Of a DNA stretch of 37,325 nt, positions 30,917 through 37,325 are shown piece after piece. Source of the DNA: an uncultured Bacilli bacterium. Its GTDB lineage: Bacteria > Bacillota_I > Bacilli_A > RF39 > UBA660. Position numbers and translations under genes: made by a program. The stretch is from contig CANQHF010000012.1 in the NCBI GenBank assembly GCA_947623685.1, positions 1-37,325 on the forward strand, read 5' to 3'. A model generated the notes under the pieces. It made no database searches. It was not told the DNA's origin and saw nothing but the letters and a program-made list of their open reading frames with translations. The number at the start of each line of letters is the position of its first letter. Positions within the stretch are counted from its first letter, which is position 1.

Positions 30917-31831
30917 CTAATTTTCCACTATGTTTATTTTATCCAATAACATATTTAAATAATCAATATCATCTATTTTGCTTATGCCAAATACTTTTAA
31001 TCCTAAATCTTTTAATGATGCACCTATGTGATATAACTTATTTTTATCTATTATTATGAACCTATCATGAAATACACTTGTATATCTTATTTCTAGTTTT
31101 GGATACTGGCTATTAAACTTTTCTATGTCTAATTTTGTTATATTACTTTTCTTACTTGTTATTATATATACTATTACATTTATGTTTTTTTTAGTTAATA
31201 TATCTAATGTTTTTTTATCTACGTAATTATCTATTATTATAATTTCTTTATCTGCTTTACTTATTATATCTACAAGTAAACTATAAGCATCATATATTTC
31301 TCCATTATAAAATAACTTACTTTTTAATTCTTCTTTTTTATCAAATTTATCAAATAATTCTTCTATTTTTATATTATGCTCTATTAACGTGCTTTTTATA
31401 TAATCTGTTTTATTTTCTATTGCTATCATTCTTTTAAATATATCTTTATTTTCATTTATAAACTTTCTCATTGATACAAATGCATTCATTATGTTTACAC
31501 TTACTCTTGCGGCATCTTTTGTTCTTAATACGCTTGATAACATTGCAACTCCTTGCTCTGTAAATGCATATGGCAACTTTCTTGTTCCACCGTAATTGTT
31601 TAAACTTGAAGTCCCAATCTGGGACTTCAAGTTATTATATTCCCTAGATGTTAACTGAAAATAAAAATTACTTGGAAATCTTTCTAAATTACGTTTTACT
31701 GCCTGATTTATAGTTTTTGTGCCATTTGTACACCCATATAAAACAGCTAAATCACTATCTAACATCACTTGTTTTTCTCTTACTTCATATATTAAATCTT
31801 TTATATCAATCTTTTCTTTTAACGCATCCAA
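30917..31831 (-). CDS. ORF6N-domain protein with PLD-like C-terminus
   Basis: About 304 aa. N-terminal ORF6N DNA-binding domain known from phage and bacterial regulators: VMLDSDLAVLYGCTNGTKTI, RFPSNFYFQLT and LPYAFTEQGVAMLSSVLR (residues about 20-110). Middle helical. C-terminal part shows strands and HDRFIIID...HIGASLKDLG, like a phospholipase-D-fold HxK/R...D motif with Arg for Lys. Role unknown; relatives occur in prophages and accessory regions. The open frame starts with a GTG lying in the RBS; AGGTG then TTG at 31831 is preferred. A perfect palindrome lies inside the gene (31603-31633). Confidence 0.82.
   Translation of the reverse strand: MDALKEKIDIKDLIYEVREKQVMLDSDLAVLYGCTNGTKTINQAVKRNLERFPSNFYFQLTSREYNNLKSQIGTSSLNNYGGTRKLPYAFTEQGVAMLSSVLRTKDAARVSVNIMNAFVSMRKFINENKDIFKRMIAIENKTDYIKSTLIEHNIKIEELFDKFDKKEELKSKLFYNGEIYDAYSLLVDIISKADKEIIIIDNYVDKKTLDILTKKNINVIVYIITSKKSNITKLDIEKFNSQYPKLEIRYTSVFHDRFIIIDKNKLYHIGASLKDLGLKVFGISKIDDIDYLNMLLDKINIVEN
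31603..31633. repeat. Perfect inverted repeat inside the ORF6N gene
   Basis: Fourteen-base arms (AACTTGAAGTCCCA and its complement) around a three-base loop. It encodes the NLKSQIGTSSL segment between the two conserved ORF6N blocks. Not followed by a T run, so it is not a typical terminator. Confidence 0.85.
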
Positions 31832-31898
31832 ATTAATCACCTCTCATACTTATATTTCTCCATAACTTTTAATTTTCCCCCCTTAAAAATTAAAAAAA

Positions 31899-31921
31899 AG
31901 AAAAATTTTTATCATTTTTCT
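31899..31921 (-). terminator. Terminator after the Ogg-type glycosylase
   Basis: AGAAAAAT/ATTTTTCT stem with seven-base loop, then a T run on the minus strand. Confidence 0.7.
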
Positions 31922-31924
31922 TTC

Positions 31925-32758
31925 TTAATTTTTATTTCTACCATAATTAAATAAGTACTGAATTGCTATACCACTATATTTTCCATAAGTTTCTTTTGCA
32001 AACTGTCTTATGTTTTTTTCGCCTTCAATTTTATAATTGTTTTTCATTACCTTCTTTACCCAAGTATCAATTGGAAAAACATCATACTTTTGATACGCAA
32101 ATAAAAGTATGCAAGAAGCAACTTTAGGTCCGATTCCTATGTTTTCCATTAATTTACTTAAAGCAGTTTGTGTATCTAAATCATAAAACTCATTTAAATT
32201 AATCTCATTTTTATTAAGTTTATCAATCATTGCTTTTAAATACTTGTCCCTAAAACCTACCTTACAACTTCTTAATGATTCTAATGTTACTTCTTTTAAA
32301 TCTTCATATTTTGGAAAAAGGTAATAATCTTTTTCATTAAATTTTACTTTTTTACCATATTTTTGTGCTATGTTATTAAGTGCGCTAGCGATTTGTAAAA
32401 CACCATTATTAGATGAAATTATATAAGATATTACCGTTTCAAATGGATCTTGCTTTATCATTTTAAGACCACTTGAAAAATTAACTGCATCAACTATTTT
32501 TTTATCATGATTTACTAAAAATTCATTCATTATAGAATAATCATTATTTAAATCAAAATAATCCTTAACCACGTTTTTTAAATTGCTTTCGTCATTAGAG
32601 CTTGCAAATAAAAACCCTTCTTTTTCAAATACGTTTATTACCCTATCTTTTAAAATGATGTCAAAACTACCATCTTTCATCTTAAAAAATCTAAATATTT
32701 GACCACAAGTTATCGTATCATTTAATTTAAATGGTTTTTCGATTTTTATTTTTATCAC
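31925..32758 (-). CDS. 8-oxoguanine DNA glycosylase, Ogg1 family
   Basis: 277-aa bifunctional base-excision enzyme with N-terminal OGG_N part (FKLNDTITCGQIFRF) and HhH-GPD domain: FETVISYIISSNNGV, GIGPKVASCILLF (K212, the Schiff-base Lys) and FPIDTW (D231), spaced 19 residues as in Ogg1. Cytoplasmic DNA repair. GTG start at 32758 with AAGGAG upstream, overlapping the PAP2 gene by 32 bases, so translation is coupled. Third gene of the rel-PAP2-ogg operon. Confidence 0.9.
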   Translation of the reverse strand: MIKIKIEKPFKLNDTITCGQIFRFFKMKDGSFDIILKDRVINVFEKEGFLFASSNDESNLKNVVKDYFDLNNDYSIMNEFLVNHDKKIVDAVNFSSGLKMIKQDPFETVISYIISSNNGVLQIASALNNIAQKYGKKVKFNEKDYYLFPKYEDLKEVTLESLRSCKVGFRDKYLKAMIDKLNKNEINLNEFYDLDTQTALSKLMENIGIGPKVASCILLFAYQKYDVFPIDTWVKKVMKNNYKIEGEKNIRQFAKETYGKYSGIAIQYLFNYGRNKN

Positions 32759-33368
32759 TATTAAACTCCTTATTCATAAACATATTAGATATAATTAGTA
32801 TAATAAAACCTAGTATAACACTTGCTAAAACATCAGTTAAATAATGTGCACCAAAATATATCCTACTAAAACCTGTTAAAATAATCATTAAATAAAAACT
32901 AATTAATAAAGGTTTTCTTAATTTACCATTAACTTTTTTAGATACAAGTAAAATCAAAGTACCATAAAAAACCAAAGCAGAAATAGTATGCCCAGACGGA
33001 TAACTAAAACCACCTTGCGTTATCCATTTCCAGCTTGGTCTTACTCTTTTTATAATATGTTTTAGTACTTCCATTAGTAAAACCCCACTAAATACATTTA
33101 TAACTACATATTTAAAAGATGATAATGCTTTTTTTCTTATAAATATAATCGCAGTTAAAATAATTAATATAATAATTCCAATCGTTGATGCCATATTAGT
33201 TATTAAATATAAGAATTTACTTAAAGCATTACCCTTTAATTTTATTACTTGATTAAACACATACTCATCAACAAAATCTAATTTACCTAAAGTAACAAAA
33301 AGTGTTAGCATAATAAATAAAATTAAAAGAACCGCGATAAAATAATATTCACCCTTTTTTCTTTTCAT
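32727..33368 (-). CDS. PAP2-family membrane phosphatase
   Basis: 213-aa integral membrane lipid phosphatase. The three PAP2 motifs are complete: KHIIKRVRP (103-111), PSGH (124-127) and SRIYFGAH...D (168-179). Six hydrophobic segments. Relatives dephosphorylate undecaprenyl diphosphate or phosphatidate; which one cannot be told from the sequence. AAGGAGC RBS lies on the stop of the upstream rel-like gene, and the gene overlaps the glycosylase gene downstream. Confidence 0.92.
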   Translation of the reverse strand: MKRKKGEYYFIAVLLILFIMLTLFVTLGKLDFVDEYVFNQVIKLKGNALSKFLYLITNMASTIGIIILIILTAIIFIRKKALSSFKYVVINVFSGVLLMEVLKHIIKRVRPSWKWITQGGFSYPSGHTISALVFYGTLILLVSKKVNGKLRKPLLISFYLMIILTGFSRIYFGAHYLTDVLASVILGFIILIISNMFMNKEFNSDKNKNRKTI

Positions 33369-33370
33369 TA

Positions 33371-34492
33371 TTATGCTCCTTTTTTACGAGATAACTTTGT
33401 TAAAGCTTTTCTCATGTCATCACTTAAATTTTCTTTAACATCTTGATTTAAATCTGAAAATACTCCTAAATTATTTGTCTTTTGCATTTGTTCTGTTCTT
33501 ATTCTTACTTGAACTTTAGTATTATTATACAATACGTTTGTATTTAATGATTTATATCCATTATTTTTAGGTGATGCAATAAAATCTTGAACTCCAGTAT
33601 CTATTGGAACACAAAAATCATGAATTGCTCCTAAAGCGTTATAACACATTAAACGATCTTTTAAAACCATTTTTATGGCTAATAAATCATCTATTTGATC
33701 TACGCTACATCCATTTTTTAAATCTTCATATATTGCCCCTACGTTTTTTATTCTATAATTATAATCCACCGCAATTCCTTCCTTGCTAAGAATTTCTTGC
33801 GTTTTTTCTCCTATTTTTTCCAAATGTTTATTATACATTTTTTTCAAACCATTCCTTGATTCTTCAAGTTTTAAAAACTCATCTTTATCAAGATAATATA
33901 AACAAAGATCTTGTAATTCATCTTTTAGCTTATAAATTCCAAGAATTTTAGTTATTGGAACATCAAAATTAATGGTTCCGCTTGCAAATCTTTTTTGTTT
34001 TTCCGGTGATAGAGCATCCAAAGTGTACATATTATGCATTTTATCACCACCAATTTTAACCGCGATTACCCTTGGTTCTTCTTGTGATGATAAAATTATT
34101 TTTTCATGTGTTTCTTCTTCACTTCCACCGCTCATCTTGGTAACACCATCAACTATTTTTGTTATTGTTGAACCAAAATCTTTTTCACAATCGCGTAAAG
34201 TATAAGAAGTATCCTCAATCGTATCATGCAATAAAGCTGCTGCCACCGTTTCAAAATCAAGACCAAAATTAGCTAAAATACTTGCAGCTCCTATTGGGTG
34301 TACAATATAAGGCTCTCCACTTTTTCTTTTTTGTCCTTTATGAAGTAAAGCCGCTTTATATAAAGCCTTATAAATTACTCTTATTTGATTAGCATCAAAT
34401 TGTTCACACTTCGGTATAAGTTTTAAAAACTCCTTTTGATCTTTAGCAAACATATTATTTAATTTTGTAAAATGCGTTTCTATTTCTCTCAT
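33371..34492 (-). CDS. Compact RelA/SpoT homologue, hydrolase kept, synthetase degenerate
   Basis: 373 aa, about half of a long Rel. Residues 1-200: HD-type (p)ppGpp hydrolase with H51, H65, HD at 89-90 (ALLHDTIEDTSY) and D150 in GGDKMHNM. Residues 225-345: the RelA/SpoT synthetase fold is recognisable (CYNALGAIHDF, DFIASPKNNGYKSL) but key positions differ: the EVQIRT Glu is Gln (VQVRIRT), SLHT is SLNT, and the YRK of the ATP site is YED. No TGS or ACT domain follows. Probably a ppGpp hydrolase without synthesis. First gene of rel-PAP2-ogg; GGGGGA RBS. Confidence 0.85.
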   Translation of the reverse strand: MREIETHFTKLNNMFAKDQKEFLKLIPKCEQFDANQIRVIYKALYKAALLHKGQKRKSGEPYIVHPIGAASILANFGLDFETVAAALLHDTIEDTSYTLRDCEKDFGSTITKIVDGVTKMSGGSEEETHEKIILSSQEEPRVIAVKIGGDKMHNMYTLDALSPEKQKRFASGTINFDVPITKILGIYKLKDELQDLCLYYLDKDEFLKLEESRNGLKKMYNKHLEKIGEKTQEILSKEGIAVDYNYRIKNVGAIYEDLKNGCSVDQIDDLLAIKMVLKDRLMCYNALGAIHDFCVPIDTGVQDFIASPKNNGYKSLNTNVLYNNTKVQVRIRTEQMQKTNNLGVFSDLNQDVKENLSDDMRKALTKLSRKKGA

Positions 34493-34521
34493 ATTAATCC
34501 CCCATAACTTTTGAAATAATT

Positions 34522-34549
34522 ATTATATTTATAATACTATAAAATTCAA
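34522..34549 (-). promoter_or_regulatory. Promoter of the rel-PAP2-ogg operon
   Basis: TTGAAT (34544-34549), 16-base spacer, TATAAT (34522-34527). Confidence 0.65.
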
Positions 34550-34572
34550 AAAAAAGCATCAAAAAAACGCTT

Positions 34573-35520
34573 TTATTTTATTAATTCTTCAAATATTTTT
34601 AGTGATAATTTTATATTATCATGTTTTAAAGACTCGTTTTGTATTTTAACAAAATCGTCTTTAATTACTCTAACACCTAATTTATTAATGTTTTCCTTAT
34701 CGATTATAACTGGTTCTTTTTCTTCTTCACGACTATATTTTTCCATAAAATGAGTTGGGATATTTCCACTATTTATTATTACCGTATCAATTTTTCTTTT
34801 ACCTAAATAATGGTTTAACACCTTAACATGATCACTTACCTTAAAATCATCGGTTTCTCCTGGCTGGGTAAACATATTACATACGTATAATATTTTTGCA
34901 TTTGAAGAATCAATTGCTTTTATAACATCACTACAAATTAAATTACAAGCAATACTAGTATATAAACTTCCCATACTAAGTATTATCATATCAGAGTTTT
35001 TAATATTTGCTATTACTTCTTTATTAATCGTTGGGTTTTCTTTGTAAAAAACATCTTTAATCTTCTTTTTTGATTTAGTAATGTTGTGTTCTCCTTCAAC
35101 TACACTATCATCTTCCATTTTACCCATTAAAACAACATTATCTTCTGTCAAAGGTAAAACCTTACCCTTTATGTTAAGTACTTTGGATAAAGATTTTATA
35201 CCATCAGACATATTACCAGTTATATTACACAAAGCCGCTAAAAGAAGATTACCTACGGCATGACCATTTAAATCACTAGTCGTATCAAATCGGTACTCTA
35301 ATAATTTTTCAAATAAAGGCTCGGTTTCGGATAAAGATGCAATTACCTTCCTTAAATCACCTACCGCTGGAATATCAAATTCTTTTCTCAACTTACCAGT
35401 TGATTTGCCATCATCACAAACCGATACAACAACTGATAAATCAACTGGAAATTCTTTTAAGCCGCTTACTAAAGTAGAAGCCCCAGTTCCACCACCTAAT
35501 ATAACAACTTTTTTACTCAT
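34573..35520 (-). CDS. yvcK: YvcK/CofD-family protein (gluconeogenesis factor type)
   Basis: 315-aa cytoplasmic protein of the UDP-sugar-binding YvcK family, needed for growth on gluconeogenic carbon and for wall shape in Bacillus. Seen: VVILGGGTGASTLVSGL, SVCDDGKSTGKLRKEF, AVGDLRKVIASLS, HAVGNLLLAAL, ILSMGSLYTSIACNL and CNMFTQPGET. Normal length. GAGGTG RBS, 15 bases after the DnaQ-fold gene, so both share the promoter at 36018-36046. The rapZ and whiA genes that often flank yvcK are not in this window. Confidence 0.95.
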   Translation of the reverse strand: MSKKVVILGGGTGASTLVSGLKEFPVDLSVVVSVCDDGKSTGKLRKEFDIPAVGDLRKVIASLSETEPLFEKLLEYRFDTTSDLNGHAVGNLLLAALCNITGNMSDGIKSLSKVLNIKGKVLPLTEDNVVLMGKMEDDSVVEGEHNITKSKKKIKDVFYKENPTINKEVIANIKNSDMIILSMGSLYTSIACNLICSDVIKAIDSSNAKILYVCNMFTQPGETDDFKVSDHVKVLNHYLGKRKIDTVIINSGNIPTHFMEKYSREEEKEPVIIDKENINKLGVRVIKDDFVKIQNESLKHDNIKLSLKIFEELIK

Positions 35521-35535
35521 AAGTCACCTCTTAGT

Positions 35536-35991
35536 TTATATTTTTTTAATTAATGCTTCATAAAGTAAGTCAACTAAATAATTACTAGGTTCTAATCCAT
35601 ACTTATTCATTAATCTATCAAATACATCATCAGTTACTTCTAAATCTAAATATTTAAACACTGATTCCTTATTATTTTTAATGTCACATAAATAATTTCT
35701 AGTATAAGTATTATCAATTATTAAAAGTGGTAAATCTTCTATAAACTTTTTAAAATGATTCATTAACGTTTTACTTGTTTTAACATATTTAAAAGCTTCA
35801 TTATCATAATCTATCATTTTTAATATATCAGGTATCTTTATTTTAGATTTATCAAGTCTATAATCAAACCTATCAACTAACTTTATACCATCTATTTTAA
35901 GTGCTGAAAGCTGTGCAACATCTCCCTTTTTAGGATCAACACTTGTTGGAATTATCTCTAATATAATATATTTTTCATTTTTTAAATTCAT
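35536..35991 (-). CDS. DnaQ/RNase H-fold protein lacking catalytic acids
   Basis: 151 aa. The strand-helix layout of a DEDD 3'-5' exonuclease is visible: KYIILEIIPTSVDPKKGDVA in place of the usual D-x-E-TTGLDP, then QLSALKIDG, and LLIIDNTYTRNYL in place of the N..FD motif. The D-x-E pair reads E-I-I and the FD is Y-T, so it should not cut. A non-catalytic binding role is inference; the fold assignment itself rests on pattern. Co-transcribed with yvcK. RBS AAGGAAGG. Confidence 0.6.
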   Translation of the reverse strand: MNLKNEKYIILEIIPTSVDPKKGDVAQLSALKIDGIKLVDRFDYRLDKSKIKIPDILKMIDYDNEAFKYVKTSKTLMNHFKKFIEDLPLLIIDNTYTRNYLCDIKNNKESVFKYLDLEVTDDVFDRLMNKYGLEPSNYLVDLLYEALIKKI

Positions 35992-36017
35992 TATTTACCT
36001 TCCTTCATAGTACTATA

Positions 36018-36046
36018 ATTGTATAATTTATATAAATTTAAGTCAA
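36018..36046 (-). promoter_or_regulatory. Promoter of the DnaQ-fold gene and yvcK
   Basis: TTGACT (36041-36046), 17-base spacer, TACAAT (36018-36023). Confidence 0.8.
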
Positions 36047-36049
36047 ATA

Positions 36050-36085
36050 AAAAGTATTAAGATTAATATTAATCTTGATACTTTT
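36050..36085 (-). terminator. Terminator of the WG-repeat gene
   Basis: Seventeen-base arms (36050-36066 and 36069-36085) with one mismatch, overlapping the stop codon, then T on the minus strand. Confidence 0.85.
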
Positions 36086-37241
36086 CATAATGACTATTTG
36101 CCATTTCTAATGCATCATCTACGTAAGAATTTTCGATATTTGTTATTCGTTTTTCTTTTATAGCTTCTTTTTCTTTTAAAGATTCTTCAATTTCACCTAC
36201 ATACTCATCTCTTTTATTTTTATCATTAAATTCCTTTTCTATCGTTTTGTTATCTAAAGATAATTTAAATAAATATGCCAATTCCATTGTTTTTATATCT
36301 ACCATATATTTATTATCAAAAATAATCATTCCATCACTAATAGAAATTGAATCAAATGTGCAATCTATTATTTGATTTCCTTCTTTATCTATTACACCAT
36401 ATTTTCCATTTAATTTAACTGATGCTAGATTTTCGCTAAAATCAGACACATAATCGTAAATTGGTTTTATGACTTCTTTTCCTTCTTTGTTAATATAACC
36501 CCATTTTCCATTTAAAAGAACGGCTGCTAAACCTTCATGAAAATCAGATGCACCATCATAAATTGCTTTTACGACTTCTTTTCCTTCTTTGTTGATATAA
36601 CCATATTTGCCATTTAAACAAACTGCTGCTAAGCCTTCATGGAAATCAGATACATAATCATAAATTGGTTTTATGACTTCTTTTCCTTCTTTGTTGATAT
36701 AGCCCCACTTATCATCTAATTTAACTCTTGCTAAACCTTCATGAAAATCACCTACATAATTATATCTTTCATTTAGTTTTATTATGTATTTACCTTCTTT
36801 GTTAATATAACCCCATTCCCCATTTAAAAGAACGGCTGCTAAACCTTCATGAAAATCAGATACACCATCATAAATTGGTTTTACTACTTCTTCTCCTTTG
36901 TTATTGATATAACCCCATTTCCCATTTAAACGAACTGCTGCTAGTCCTTCACTAAAATCACGCCCAAAATTATAAATTGGTTTTACTACTTCTTTTCCTT
37001 CTTTGTTGATATAACCATACTTTCTATTTAACTCAACTGCTGCTAAATTATCATGGAAACCATATACATTATTATATCTTTTATTTAGATTTATTACTTC
37101 TTTTCCGTCTTTTCTAATATAGTTACAATTTTCATTTAAACGAACTGCTGCTAAACCTTCACTAAAATTAAATATATCATCATATTTTGATATATCTATC
37201 TTATTTTTTATTATTGTGCTATAACTTATAACAGTTTCCAT
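36069..37241 (-). CDS. WG-repeat protein
   Basis: 390 aa. Residues about 20-310 hold eight tandem units of roughly 34 residues with the form DFHEGLAAV-LNGKWGYINKEG followed by KEVVKPIYD; the aromatic pair is WG or YG. Units 2-7 are nearly identical, so copies were made recently. The C-terminus (310-390) is charged and helical. No signal peptide, so cytosolic location is likely. WG repeats are beta-rich binding modules of mostly unknown partner. GAGGAG RBS. Copy number may vary by recombination between units. Confidence 0.92.
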   Translation of the reverse strand: METVISYSTIIKNKIDISKYDDIFNFSEGLAAVRLNENCNYIRKDGKEVINLNKRYNNVYGFHDNLAAVELNRKYGYINKEGKEVVKPIYNFGRDFSEGLAAVRLNGKWGYINNKGEEVVKPIYDGVSDFHEGLAAVLLNGEWGYINKEGKYIIKLNERYNYVGDFHEGLARVKLDDKWGYINKEGKEVIKPIYDYVSDFHEGLAAVCLNGKYGYINKEGKEVVKAIYDGASDFHEGLAAVLLNGKWGYINKEGKEVIKPIYDYVSDFSENLASVKLNGKYGVIDKEGNQIIDCTFDSISISDGMIIFDNKYMVDIKTMELAYLFKLSLDNKTIEKEFNDKNKRDEYVGEIEESLKEKEAIKEKRITNIENSYVDDALEMANSHYEKYQD

Positions 37242-37260
37242 ACCAGAATCTCCTCGTATA

Positions 37261-37309
37261 ATAGTTTTTGTAAGAGATAATTTATGTATTTTTTTCTTAC
37301 AAATACTAT
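37261..37309. promoter_or_regulatory. Inverted repeat upstream of the WG-repeat gene
   Basis: Fifteen-base arms (37261-37275 and 37295-37309), 14 of 15 matching, 19-base centre. It lies 20-68 bases before the ATG where a promoter is expected: possible operator, or a terminator of a gene beyond the window edge. Confidence 0.5.
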
Positions 37310-37325
37310 TTTATTTTTTATTCTA

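Noticed and set aside
36069-37241. Regular DNA repeats resembling a CRISPR array
   Set aside because: The repeats are in frame, encode WG units of about 34 residues, and have no unique spacers.

Overview
The window is strongly AT-rich, uses TGG for Trp and TGA as a stop (genetic code 11), and is densely packed with genes on the minus strand. Only rpmB and a Crp/Fnr regulator are on the plus strand. Several traits point to a low-GC Bacillota of class Bacilli with a compact genome: DnaB/DnaI helicase-loading proteins, a ftsK-M16-M16 gene order like spoIIIE-ymfF-ymfH, tRNA-synthetase T-boxes, YvcK and an FtsK-type translocase. An anaerobic NrdD/NrdG ribonucleotide reductase without an aerobic enzyme nearby suggests an anaerobe, plausibly an uncultured gut lineage. 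That placement is inference; no rRNA or tRNA gene was seen.

Layout. 1-5.8 kb: murD, then an accessory block with two tandem exported surface proteins, a GH3 beta-N-acetylhexosaminidase (NagZ-like), and two small paralogous proteins with a conserved Cys-His-Asp pattern at either side of the block. Each surface-protein gene has a promoter whose -35/-10 spacer contains a run of nine G. This is the arrangement expected for promoter phase variation. 5.8-9 kb: a Ser T-box, a DUF1653 gene and serS, followed by an AbiEi antitoxin with a palindromic operator, a C-terminally cut AbiEii toxin, and a near-identical degenerate copy of the serS 3' end. The AbiE cassette thus lies between the true serS end and a duplicated one. 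9-17.4 kb: dnaE, rpmB, a lone type IV pilin-like protein, dut-nrdG-nrdD, the divergent Crp/Fnr gene (one palindrome between them fits both as activator site for nrdD and repressor site for the regulator), and a transglutaminase-like protein behind a perfect consensus promoter.

17.5-23 kb: a Thr T-box operon (nucleotidyltransferase-fold protein, small basic protein, TGS-less thrS), then dnaB-dnaI. 23-31 kb: an anchored surface protein, an ABC-2 exporter, a YmfF/YmfH-like M16 pair and ftsK. 31-37.3 kb: an ORF6N protein with a perfect palindrome inside its coding sequence, an operon of a compact Rel-like protein, a PAP2 phosphatase and an Ogg-type glycosylase, then a DnaQ-fold protein that lacks catalytic acids together with yvcK, and a WG-repeat protein.

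Most genes are core replication, translation, nucleotide and wall functions. The best candidates for undescribed biology are the G-tract promoter cassettes with their surface proteins and flanking Cys-His-Asp proteins, the serS-end duplication around a broken AbiE module, and the dual-use nrd/crp palindrome.
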